From positions 1 through 22,214 of the forward strand of contig CAZDBA010000080.1 in assembly GCA_964503615.1 (NCBI GenBank): a stretch of 22,214 nucleotides of DNA, in the 5' to 3' direction. Positions 1 to 7,492 of the stretch are shown piece after piece. Numbering within the stretch: position 1 is the stretch's first letter; every line of letters starts with the position of its first letter. The position numbers and the translations under genes are program-made. The notes under the pieces were generated by a model. That model was not told the DNA's origin and searched no databases. It saw only the letters and a program-made list of their open reading frames with translations. Origin of the DNA: CAZDBA01 sp964503615. Its GTDB lineage: Bacteria; Planctomycetota; Planctomycetia; Pirellulales; Pirellulaceae.

Positions 1-8
1 TGTAGCAA

Positions 9-55
9 GCACAATATTTTGTATTGACAGAGTAACCGACCGCGATATATTGGGT
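9..55 (+). promoter_or_regulatory. nrdA promoter with two NrdR-box-like operators
   Basis: A -35 box TTGACA (24-29) and a -10 box TATATT (46-51) are separated by 16 bases. Two 16-base sites resemble the NrdR consensus acaCwAtATaTwGtgt: 9-24 (GCACAATATTTTGTAT) and 40-55 (CCGCGATATATTGGGT). Their equivalent positions are 31 bases apart, about three helical turns, which is the usual spacing of paired NrdR boxes. The -10 lies inside the second site and the -35 overlaps the end of the first, so bound NrdR would block RNA polymerase. NrdR represses ribonucleotide reductase genes when dATP is plentiful. No nrdR gene lies in this window. The match, spacing and position are seen; the function is inferred. 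Confidence 0.75.
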
Positions 56-103
56 CCCACGACACCTGAAATTGTTAATCTGACTTAACAAAGAAGGGCT
101 GTG

Positions 104-125
104 ACCACTCGAATGGGTGGTTTTT
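104..125 (+). terminator. Terminator-like hairpin in nrdA leader
   Basis: ACCACTC (104-110) pairs with GGGTGGT (115-121) around the loop GAAT, with one T-G wobble, and four T follow. It lies about 45 bases after the predicted nrdA transcription start. It could be an attenuator for nrdA or, if the promoter call is wrong, the terminator of a gene left of the window. The stem is short, so efficiency is uncertain. Confidence 0.4.
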
Positions 126-358
126 GGCGAGGATGTTCGCCAGACGGGAATGGCTTGAAATTGGGAGATTCTCAAGACCATCCACATCGGGACGGCATGG
201 ATGCCCATATCTAGCCGCTTGTCCGACCACCTGGAAGGTCTGAATCGCATTGTGACCAAATGTGTCGCTACCCCATTTTACAGTCCCCGCTTATTCCCTT
301 GGACCAATCCTGAGTGGGATTTGGGCAAATGAATTGCCTTGGGACAACTATCAATGGA

Positions 359-363
359 TGGAG
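359..363 (+). promoter_or_regulatory. Ribosome binding site of nrdA
   Basis: TGGAG ends 7 bases before the ATG at 371. This supports 371 over the in-frame GTG at 314 and ATG at 329, neither of which has a comparable site. It also places translation just before the ATP-cone. Confidence 0.7.
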
Positions 364-370
364 ATCAAAA

Positions 371-3232
371 ATGTTGGATCAAACCCAAACAGAAATTCTT
401 GTTCGCAAACGGGACGGCCGTGCGATTCAGTTTGATGCAAAGCGAATTCTGGTTGCGATACAAAAGGCGTTCGCCGCAGAGCAAGGCCTTCCCACCGAAG
501 GTAAATTGGATGCCGATATTCTTTCGGAGATCGATCGTCTTTTAGCCGAGATCGTCAGCGAAGTGACCGCGCGGCAAGAGAACGGCGAGATCTCGGTTGA
601 GCAGATTCAGGACCTTGTCGAGCAAGAGCTGATGCGTAGTCAGCATAGTCCTGTCGCTCGTCGCTATATTCTTTATCGCGCCGAGCACGCGAAGATTCGT
701 CGTTTGCGAGCCGAAGAGAACTTCGAAAGCGATGGAGCTTTTCCTGAGATTATGGTCAACCGCGAAGGCGTGTTGGAGAATCTGGACTTCGAACGACTTC
801 GTGGTCAGGTCACGCAAGCATGTGCGGGCTTGGACGAAGAAACCGATGCAGGTTCTTTGTTTGAAGAAGTTGAAAAGCAGTTCTTCAACAAGATCACACC
901 TAAAGAGATCAGCCGCTCGATGGTTTTGGCCGCGCGAGCTCGAATCGAAAGCGATCCTGCTTACGACAAAGTCGCAGCACGTTTAGTAGCGAATATCATC
1001 TATCGCGAATCGCTCGGTAAGTCGACCAACGATGATAATTTGGAAACGTTGTATCGCGAAAAGTTTGCAAGTTTTATTGCCGAAGGTATCGAAGCCGATC
1101 GGATTTCGCCTGAGTTGAGCAAGTTTGATTTGGAGCAACTTTCAGCCGCGATTGTTCCTGAGCGTGACGAGTTGTTCCCGTACTTGGGATTGCAAACGAT
1201 TTATGATCGTTACTTGTTGCACATTGACGGACGCCGAATCGAAGCTCCCCAGTTTTTCTGGATGCGAGTCGCGATGGGGCTTTCTATTCAAGAAGAAAAC
1301 CGTAACGAAAGTGCGATTCAGTTTTACAACATTCTTTCGTCAATGCGTTTTACTTCTGCGACTCCAACGCTTTTCAACTCGGGAACGTTGCATCCTCAGT
1401 TGAGCAGTTGTTACTTGAGCACAGTCTCAGATGATTTGGATCACATTTTCAAGTGTATCGCTGATAACGCCAAACTGTCGAAGTGGGCCGGTGGACTTGG
1501 AAACGACTGGACCAACATTCGCGCGACCAACAGCCATATCAAGGGCACCAATGGGCAAAGCCAGGGTGTGATTCCGTTCCTGAAAGTGGTAAGTGACACC
1601 GCGGTTGCAGTCAATCAGGGCGGCAAGCGTAAAGGAGCTGTTTGTTCTTATCTGGAGACTTGGCACTTGGATGTCGAGGAGTTCCTGGACCTTCGCAAGA
1701 ACACCGGTGATGACCGTCGTCGTACTCACGACATGCACACTGCTAACTGGATTCCCGATTTGTTCATGAAGCGAGTTGAGCAGGATCAGGATTGGACTTT
1801 GTTCAGCCCTGATGACGCTCCTGATCTCCATGATCTGGTCGGTAAAGCGTTTCAAGAACGTTACGAGCACTACGAGCAACAGGCAAAAGAGGGCAAGATC
1901 AAATTGCATCGCACCGTTTCCGCGGTTGCACTCTGGCGAAAAATGTTGACACGTGTTTTTGAAACGGGTCATCCCTGGATTACTTTCAAGGATCCTTCCA
2001 ACATCCGTTCACCTCAGGATCATTGCGGTGTTGTTCACAGCAGTAATCTTTGCACTGAGATTTTGCTGAACACTTCCGAGGATGAGATTGCGGTTTGCAA
2101 TTTGGGATCGATCAACATGTTGAACCATGTGACCGACGGCAAACTGGATCTGGAAAAGCTGGAAGAAACGATCAACACGGCAGTCCGCATGTTGGACAAC
2201 GTAATTGATATTAATTTTTACCCAACTAAAGAGGCGAAAAACGCGAACCAGCGTCACCGACCTGTTGGACTTGGGTTGATGGGTTTCCAGGACGCCTTGG
2301 CAGAGTGTGGTATCAGCTACGCCAGTGATGAGGCTGTTGAATTTGCTGACCGTAGCATGGAAGCGATTTCGTATTTTGCAATTTTGGCATCTAGCCGTTT
2401 GGCCGAAGAGCGAGGTACTTATTCGTCTTATCAAGGTTCCAAGTGGGATCGCGGTATTTTGCCAATTGATTCAGTTGCATTGCTTGAAGAAGAGCGTGGC
2501 TTGCCCGTGTCGATGGACAAATCCAGCAGCATGGATTGGCAAGTGGTGCGAGATCAGGTTGCCAAAACGGGAATGCGAAACAGCAACGTTATGGCGATCG
2601 CACCGACCGCTACGATCTCTACGATTGTGGGCGTAACCCAGTCGATTGAGCCGACTTACAAACACCTGTTCGTGAAGAGTAATCTGTCGGGCGAGTTTGT
2701 TCAGGTGAACATCAAATTGATCAACGAATTGAAAGAGCGTGATCTTTGGAACGAAGAAATGTTGCAAACGATCAAGTACTTTGATGGAGCGTTGGGCGAG
2801 ATTGATATTTTGCCGGATGATATCAAACGTCGTTACGCGACCTCGTTTGAGATCGAGCCCAAATGGTTGATCGAGTGTGCCAGTCGCCGTCAGAAATGGA
2901 TCGACATGGGACAGTCTTTGAATCTTTACCTTGGCAAACCTAACGGACGCAAGTTGGACGAGATGTATCGTCTGTGTTGGTCTTCGGGACTCAAGACGAC
3001 CTACTACTTGCGGACATTGGGTGCGACACAAGTCGAAAAATCAACCATTGATGTCAATAAGTTTGGCGTTCAACCTCGTTGGATGAAGAGCAAGAGTGCA
3101 TCTTCAGACATCGCAGTTGATCGTGGAGCGACCGAAGGGGTTGAGGGGGAAGATGGCGAAGTCCTCCAACGACAGGACGATGCGATTAAAGCGTGCAGCG
3201 TCGACAATCCCGGTTGTGAATCCTGTCAGTAG
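371..3232 (+). CDS. nrdA: Ribonucleoside-diphosphate reductase, class I large subunit
   Basis: Catalytic subunit that reduces ribonucleoside diphosphates to deoxyribonucleotides in the cytosol, working with NrdB. 953 residues from the ATG at 371. Residues 8-112 form an ATP-cone (VRKRDGRAIQ near the start). Residues 126-216 look like a second, degenerate cone that aligns with the single cone of E. coli NrdA. The catalytic barrel follows. Visible active-site residues are Cys347 (SSCYLS), Asn559-Cys561-Glu563 (NLCTEI), Cys576 (VCNLGSIN) and the radical-transfer pair Tyr878-Tyr879 (TTYYLRT). The Cys347 to Asn559 distance of 212 equals that in E. coli. The C-terminal tail has Cys949-Cys952 (CESC), the pair re-reduced by thioredoxin or glutaredoxin. 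nrdB follows after about 100 bases, with a hairpin terminator between. Family and function are secure; only the start was chosen by ribosome site. Confidence 0.97.
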   Translation: MLDQTQTEILVRKRDGRAIQFDAKRILVAIQKAFAAEQGLPTEGKLDADILSEIDRLLAEIVSEVTARQENGEISVEQIQDLVEQELMRSQHSPVARRYILYRAEHAKIRRLRAEENFESDGAFPEIMVNREGVLENLDFERLRGQVTQACAGLDEETDAGSLFEEVEKQFFNKITPKEISRSMVLAARARIESDPAYDKVAARLVANIIYRESLGKSTNDDNLETLYREKFASFIAEGIEADRISPELSKFDLEQLSAAIVPERDELFPYLGLQTIYDRYLLHIDGRRIEAPQFFWMRVAMGLSIQEENRNESAIQFYNILSSMRFTSATPTLFNSGTLHPQLSSCYLSTVSDDLDHIFKCIADNAKLSKWAGGLGNDWTNIRATNSHIKGTNGQSQGVIPFLKVVSDTAVAVNQGGKRKGAVCSYLETWHLDVEEFLDLRKNTGDDRRRTHDMHTANWIPDLFMKRVEQDQDWTLFSPDDAPDLHDLVGKAFQERYEHYEQQAKEGKIKLHRTVSAVALWRKMLTRVFETGHPWITFKDPSNIRSPQDHCGVVHSSNLCTEILLNTSEDEIAVCNLGSINMLNHVTDGKLDLEKLEETINTAVRMLDNVIDINFYPTKEAKNANQRHRPVGLGLMGFQDALAECGISYASDEAVEFADRSMEAISYFAILASSRLAEERGTYSSYQGSKWDRGILPIDSVALLEEERGLPVSMDKSSSMDWQVVRDQVAKTGMRNSNVMAIAPTATISTIVGVTQSIEPTYKHLFVKSNLSGEFVQVNIKLINELKERDLWNEEMLQTIKYFDGALGEIDILPDDIKRRYATSFEIEPKWLIECASRRQKWIDMGQSLNLYLGKPNGRKLDEMYRLCWSSGLKTTYYLRTLGATQVEKSTIDVNKFGVQPRWMKSKSASSDIAVDRGATEGVEGEDGEVLQRQDDAIKACSVDNPGCESCQ

Positions 3233-3246
3233 ACGGTTTGTATAGT

Positions 3247-3275
3247 GGCCGTCGGTTGATGCCGACGGCCTTTTA
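3247..3275 (+). terminator. Terminator hairpin between nrdA and nrdB
   Basis: GGCCGTCGG (3247-3255) pairs perfectly with CCGACGGCC (3262-3270) around a 6-base loop, and TTTTATT follows. This is a strong intrinsic terminator shape. It sits only about 55 bases before the nrdB start, so nrdB depends on read-through or on its own promoter, which I could not identify. Confidence 0.8.
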
Positions 3276-3330
3276 TTCTGATGTGATTTAAATAATTATT
3301 CCTTCCTGATTGCATGGAGTTAGCAATAAC

Positions 3331-4389
3331 ATGGCGACCGATATTCGAGATACAAAACAATCTGACCGTGACGAACGAATCAATGCGATGGAAAAGCGCT
3401 TGATCAATTGTCATCAGGTCGATGTGAACCAGTTGATGCCTTTGAAGTACGATTGGGCTTGGGAGCATTACGTAAATGGTTGTGCAAACCATTGGATGCC
3501 CACAGAAGTCCCCATGAACAAGGACATCGAGATCTGGCGAAGCAGCGAACTAACCGATGATGAGCGTTTGGTCATCAAGCGAAATCTGGGCTTTTTCTCA
3601 ACGGCCGAAAGCCTGGTTGGCAACAACCTCGTTTTGGCGATTTTCAAGCACGTAACCAATGCTGAATGTCGGCAGTACCTGTTGCGTCAAGCTTTCGAAG
3701 AAGCCGTTCATGGCCACACATTTTTGTATGTGGTCGAAAGCCTCGGATTAGACGAAGGCGAGATCTTTAACATGTACCGTGAGGTTCCAGCGATTGCTCG
3801 AAAAGATGCTTTCGAAATGGAATTGACCAAAGAGGTAATGGACCCAGATTTCACCACCGACACGTTTGAAGGAAAGCAGGCGTTTTTGAAGAATCTGATC
3901 GGGTTCTACCTGATCATGGAAGGAATCTTCTTCTATACAGGCTTTGTGATGATTCTTTCGTTTCATCGCCGTAACCTGATGAAGGGGATCGGAGAACAGT
4001 TCCAGTACATTCTTCGTGATGAGACGATTCACCTGAATTTTGGCATCGATTTGATCAACGGAATCAAAAGCGAGAATCCTGACATCTGGACTCCTGAGTT
4101 TCAGGAAGAGATGACTCAGCGAGTCCGTGACGCGGTCGAGCTTGAATTGGCATACGCAGAAGACTGTTTGCCTAATGGCGTCCTTGGCTTGAACGCAAAG
4201 TTGTTCCGCGACTATGTTCAGTTCGTGGCCGATCGTCGTCTCGAGCGAATCGGTTTGGCTCCTCAATACGATGGTAGCCCTAATCCTTTCCCTTGGATGA
4301 GCGAAACCATGGACTTGGCTAAAGAAAAGAACTTCTTCGAGACTCGTGTGACCGAGTATCAAACAGGTGGAGCACTCGACTGGGACTAA
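3331..4389 (+). CDS. nrdB: Ribonucleotide reductase small subunit, class Ic-like (Phe at radical site)
   Basis: Metallocofactor subunit that starts the radical used by NrdA. 352 residues from the ATG at 3331; GGAG lies 11 bases upstream. Ligand residues are Glu93 (TAESLV), Glu124 and His127 (EEAVHGH), Glu197 (IMEGIF), and Glu231 and His234 (RDETIH). Their spacings (31, 34 and 34-37) match E. coli Asp84, Glu115/His118, Glu204 and Glu238/His241. Two changes stand out: the first ligand is Glu instead of Asp, and the position of the radical Tyr122 is Phe131. That pair is the mark of class Ic enzymes, known from Chlamydia trachomatis, which use a Mn(IV)/Fe(III) cofactor instead of a tyrosyl radical. 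A Tyr remains in the C-terminal tail (VTEYQTGG) for radical transfer. The class is read from residues; the metal content is inferred. Confidence 0.96.
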   Translation: MATDIRDTKQSDRDERINAMEKRLINCHQVDVNQLMPLKYDWAWEHYVNGCANHWMPTEVPMNKDIEIWRSSELTDDERLVIKRNLGFFSTAESLVGNNLVLAIFKHVTNAECRQYLLRQAFEEAVHGHTFLYVVESLGLDEGEIFNMYREVPAIARKDAFEMELTKEVMDPDFTTDTFEGKQAFLKNLIGFYLIMEGIFFYTGFVMILSFHRRNLMKGIGEQFQYILRDETIHLNFGIDLINGIKSENPDIWTPEFQEEMTQRVRDAVELELAYAEDCLPNGVLGLNAKLFRDYVQFVADRRLERIGLAPQYDGSPNPFPWMSETMDLAKEKNFFETRVTEYQTGGALDWD

Positions 4390-4430
4390 CGTTCCTGAGA
4401 AGCCAAAGAGATTCCAACCACTAAAAACCA

Positions 4431-4455
4431 AAGCTGCCCTCGGGCAGCTTTTTTC
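4431..4455 (+). terminator. Terminator after nrdB
   Basis: AAGCTGCC (4431-4438) pairs with GGCAGCTT (4443-4450) around CTCG, and T4451-T4454 continue the T run. It lies about 40 bases past the nrdB stop and closes the ribonucleotide reductase unit. Confidence 0.85.
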
Positions 4456-4532
4456 GTTTCTTGGGCAAGCCGCTTAATCGCGCAATACCCACGTCCATCT
4501 GTTTTCAGCTGAATAACCGGAACAACCTATAC

Positions 4533-4571
4533 AGCAAAATCAGTAGCTGATTAGTACAGGTTGATTTTGCT
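4533..4571. repeat. Perfect 10-base inverted repeat before the membrane protein gene
   Basis: AGCAAAATCA (4533-4542) is repeated inverted as TGATTTTGCT (4562-4571), with 19 bases between. A competing small hairpin, ATCAG/CTGAT around TAG (4539-4551), overlaps the left arm. No T run follows, so it does not look like a terminator. It could be a protein-binding operator or an RNA switch for the gene starting at 4642. Function unknown. Confidence 0.5.
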
Positions 4572-4641
4572 AGCAAGATGAACCGATCAATCTCTCTGGG
4601 CCTAAGTTTTTATAGCGTTTTGTCGTACTGACAATTCTGGC

Positions 4642-6489
4642 ATGTATCTGAGAGACCACGACGATCCTTCATCAATGAGCAGCAACCCGCAAAATCCAAA
4701 TTGGCTGGAACGAGCTGCGATTTTGATTGTAGTTTTGGCCGGTGCGCTTGCGATGTCACCGAGTGTTGCCGATCCAGATCTTTGGGGGCATGTTCAATTC
4801 GGTCGTGATGTCCTGAACGAAGGCTGGTTTCCTGAAACCAATCCTTATACCTACAACTCAGCTAATCATCGCTGGATCAATCACGAAAACTTTTCCGAAG
4901 TTGTCATGGCTTGGACTGTTGATCACGTTGGTCCACTCGGTTTAGTCCTGGGAAAGTTTGCCCTCAGCCTGTTTGTGATTACCGCCATTTTGGTTTTCAA
5001 CGCGAGACGAGGTGTTGAACTAATTCCGAATTGCGTTGTTGCGTTGTTGGTCGCTTGGAATTTGGGTTACCACTGGAGTTTCCGCCCACAGATATCCAGC
5101 TTTGTTTGCTTTACATTACTCGTGATGCTATTGAATTGGGCGTTTGTTCATTGGCGCGACAAATGGCATCTGCCAATTCCCGGCGCGAAATGGTTCTCGA
5201 AGGTAAAGACCGATCCGAAATTGAATTGGCGAGAATCCGATCTTGGATTTTCCATTTTTCATAGCCGCTTTCTTTGGCTGGCTCCTGTGTTGTTCTTCCT
5301 GTGGGCAAATTCGCATGGTGGTTTTGTTGCCGGGCTTTGTATTTTCGCAGCCTATCTAGGTTGCCGTGCCTTAGAAGTGATAGGACGACGCGGTTTTGGT
5401 GGCAGTTATGGTCTTATTTGTCGTCTGGGGTTAATGTTCACCGTGGCGGTACTGGCCACTCTTATAAATCCGTACTCATACCATTTATTGGGCTGGTTGT
5501 TTGAATCACTTGGCCAACCTCGACCTGAAATCTCAGATTGGTCTTCAGAACAATTGTTCAGCATGATCGGTCTCAAGTTCTGGGCTTTGATTGTGGTCGC
5601 AGTGGGATCATTCGCATTCACCAAGCGGAGTTGGGACTTTACGCATACTGTTGTGCTCGGTTTGACGCTTTGGCAAGCGGTCTCCCATTTTCGGCACGTA
5701 CCTTTCTTTGCGATCCTTTGCGGATTCTGGCTTGCGCCTCATTTGCAATCGGCGCTGACTCGGTTGGGCCAATCGTCCTCTGTGAAGAACGAAGCCTCAT
5801 TTATGGAGACGCGAAAGGGAAAGCTAACGGCTGGTCTCGTTTGTACCTTGGCCTGCTTAATGATCGGTTTGCAGTTGAAGGACCGACTAAGCCGATTAGT
5901 TGTCGATCGTAGCCAATATCCTGTCGACGCTTTTCAATTCATGCACGACCATTCAATGAGCGGAAAGATCGTGGTGACTTACGACTGGGCTCAGTATGTA
6001 ATCGGAGCTTTTTGCGTCCGCGAGCCCGACCAAGGCGGAGCTCAGGAAAGCCAAGTCGCTTTTGATGGACGTTTTCGTACATGTTATCCACAACGATTGG
6101 TTGACTTGCACTTTGATTGGTTATTTGGCGACGGACCCAATGTAACTCGCAGCCGCGCAACTGACTCACCTGCCTGTGATCCACTCGCCATTCTCGAATT
6201 GAACCAACCGAATATCGTGATCAACCGTCGCTCCGGCGAGAAGACTCGCATCCATATGGAACAGGCAGCCGATTGGGTTTTACTTTACCAGGATCAAATC
6301 GCTCAGGTCTGGGGTCGTAGATCGCATTACGACGATCCGAATCTGCCAACATTTATTTCCGAAGACCAAAGATCAATATCTGACAAGGAAGTATCTGGCT
6401 ACGTTTCGTGGCCAGCGTTTCCGAACTCGCTCCCTAGTTTTAATCAATCAAACCAAATTCGTTCCCGTTCAGTTGCGTTCGGCAATTGA
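4642..6489 (+). CDS. Polytopic membrane protein, GT-C-like, function unassigned
   Basis: 615 residues if started at the ATG at 4642. The ATG at 4675 (MSSNPQNPNW) is an equally possible start, and neither has a clear ribosome site. About nine or ten hydrophobic segments fill the first two thirds, beginning with ILIVVLAGALAM. A loop after the first segment carries ADPDLWGHVQFG and then NHENFSEVV. Further motifs are ANSHGGFVAGL, LINPYSYHLL and HFRHVPFFAI. The last 200 residues are mostly soluble. The acidic DPDLW loop after the first helix and the many helices recall GT-C glycosyltransferases, which use lipid-linked sugars, but no family signature is certain. It overlaps the start region of the family 2 glycosyltransferase that follows, which supports a joint role in envelope glycan synthesis. 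It could instead be an unrelated membrane protein. Confidence 0.85.
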   Translation: MYLRDHDDPSSMSSNPQNPNWLERAAILIVVLAGALAMSPSVADPDLWGHVQFGRDVLNEGWFPETNPYTYNSANHRWINHENFSEVVMAWTVDHVGPLGLVLGKFALSLFVITAILVFNARRGVELIPNCVVALLVAWNLGYHWSFRPQISSFVCFTLLVMLLNWAFVHWRDKWHLPIPGAKWFSKVKTDPKLNWRESDLGFSIFHSRFLWLAPVLFFLWANSHGGFVAGLCIFAAYLGCRALEVIGRRGFGGSYGLICRLGLMFTVAVLATLINPYSYHLLGWLFESLGQPRPEISDWSSEQLFSMIGLKFWALIVVAVGSFAFTKRSWDFTHTVVLGLTLWQAVSHFRHVPFFAILCGFWLAPHLQSALTRLGQSSSVKNEASFMETRKGKLTAGLVCTLACLMIGLQLKDRLSRLVVDRSQYPVDAFQFMHDHSMSGKIVVTYDWAQYVIGAFCVREPDQGGAQESQVAFDGRFRTCYPQRLVDLHFDWLFGDGPNVTRSRATDSPACDPLAILELNQPNIVINRRSGEKTRIHMEQAADWVLLYQDQIAQVWGRRSHYDDPNLPTFISEDQRSISDKEVSGYVSWPAFPNSLPSFNQSNQIRSRSVAFGN

Positions 6490-6533
6490 AAGACCGTTTC
6501 CTCTTTGCTCCCACAGAGAAAAAAAGTAGTACA

Positions 6534-7364
6534 ATGATAACTTTAACGAACACACCCGAATTAGAAGTGTGCATTGTGAATCCGATTGAACGCCTTTCGA
6601 ACGTATTGGACCGGTTGGAATCGGTCTGTAGTTTGTCCGAAGAGGATGTCAAATCGGATTCTGAGCCTATGGTGATCACGGATCGGGTCTCAATCGTGAT
6701 TCCCGTCTACAACGAAGAGAATACGATTGGCTTGGTTGTAAGTCGCGTCGCCAGTTTGCCATTGAACTCTGAAATTGTGATCGTTGACGATTGCAGCACC
6801 GATGGTACTCGTGAAATTCTGGCAAAGCTCGAAGGCGTTCAGGGACTTAAAGTTGTTCTCAAGGAACAGAACGAAGGAAAAGGCGCCGCGCTGCGAACCG
6901 GTTTCGAGCATGCGACCGGAGAGTTCGTCGTCGTACAAGACGCAGATCTGGAATATCATCCCAAAGATATCCCCGGCCTATTGGTACCTCTGATCAACGA
7001 CGAGTGTGATGTTGTTTATGGTTCCCGTTTTATCGGCCACGAACTTCAGGACGAATCGTGGATTCACCGCTTGGGGAACTGGACGCTGACCGCAGCATCC
7101 AATTTGTTCAATGGAGTGCATCTGACCGATATGGAAACGTGTTACAAAGCGTTCCGTCGCTCTACGTTGAAAGGGATCAAGATCCGTCAGAACCGATTTG
7201 GGGTCGAACCTGAGTTGACCGCCAAATGGGCGCGTCGCGGCTTCCGTTTCCAGGAGGTTCCTATCTCGTACAACGCTCGCGGCTACGAAGAAGGCAAGAA
7301 GATCGGTATTCGCGATTTGTTTCAAGCAATCTATTGTATTTTTCGTTACGGTTTCGCAGACTAA
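6534..7364 (+). CDS. Family 2 glycosyltransferase, polyprenyl-phosphate sugar synthase type
   Basis: 276 residues from the ATG at 6534. The frame is open back to a TTG at 6486 that overlaps the preceding stop, and an ATG at 6669 directly precedes the conserved domain, so the start is uncertain. The fold is GT-A: VSIVIPVYNEEN opens the domain, DDCSTDGT (85-92) binds the nucleotide, QDADLEY (135-141) holds the metal-binding acidic motif, and GSRF follows at 163-166. The sequence is closest in style to the dolichol- or polyprenyl-phosphate mannosyl/glucosyl synthase subgroup. No C-terminal membrane helix is seen, so it is probably a cytosolic or peripheral enzyme. Such enzymes make the lipid-linked sugar that GT-C proteins consume, which fits the membrane protein encoded just upstream. 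The sugar and acceptor are unknown. Confidence 0.92.
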   Translation: MITLTNTPELEVCIVNPIERLSNVLDRLESVCSLSEEDVKSDSEPMVITDRVSIVIPVYNEENTIGLVVSRVASLPLNSEIVIVDDCSTDGTREILAKLEGVQGLKVVLKEQNEGKGAALRTGFEHATGEFVVVQDADLEYHPKDIPGLLVPLINDECDVVYGSRFIGHELQDESWIHRLGNWTLTAASNLFNGVHLTDMETCYKAFRRSTLKGIKIRQNRFGVEPELTAKWARRGFRFQEVPISYNARGYEEGKKIGIRDLFQAIYCIFRYGFAD

Positions 7365-7481
7365 CGTGGGCTAGCCATCGGTAGATGGAAGTCAATTCCG
7401 TTACGATTGGTATACCGTTGGATTGTAAATCTACCCGACGTGTTTCACCGGTTGTTGTGAATTCGTTAGTCAATTGAAATC

Positions 7482-7486
7482 AGGGA
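7482..7486 (+). promoter_or_regulatory. Ribosome binding site for the gene at 7493
   Basis: AGGGA lies 6 bases before the ATG at 7493. It fixes the start on the left side of the assembly gap and supports joining both sides into one gene. Confidence 0.6.
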
Positions 7487-7492
7487 TCTTCT

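Larger units (their letters stand above)
58..370 (+). other. Long untranslated leader of nrdA
   Basis: About 310 bases separate the predicted transcription start from the nrdA start codon, with no convincing gene. The stretch holds a terminator-like hairpin at 104-125 and some smaller pairing segments, such as GGCAT/ATGCC near 194-205. An open frame at 113-214 (33 codons) has no ribosome binding site at a suitable distance. No known riboswitch class was recognised. The leader may simply be long, or may carry attenuation control. Confidence 0.4.

Noticed and set aside
113..214. 33-codon open frame in the nrdA leader
   Set aside because: No ribosome binding site at a suitable distance and no leader-peptide feature such as clustered regulatory codons.
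314..370. Upstream in-frame starts of nrdA (GTG 314, ATG 329)
   Set aside because: No ribosome site; the added residues do not look like the family, whereas 371 has TGGAG at 7 bases and opens directly into the ATP-cone.
1427..1972. Minus-strand open frame of 181 codons
   Set aside because: Lies wholly inside nrdA on the opposite strand; the protein resembles nothing and nrdA is certain.
2471..3031. Minus-strand open frame of 186 codons
   Set aside because: Antisense shadow of nrdA.
3748..4431. Minus-strand open frame of 227 codons
   Set aside because: Antisense shadow of nrdB; nrdB has all its ligand residues.
7380..7435. Inverted GGTAGAT/ATCTACC arms 42 bases apart with a central GGTATACC palindrome
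   Set aside because: Short arms, no T run and a long loop; could easily be chance.
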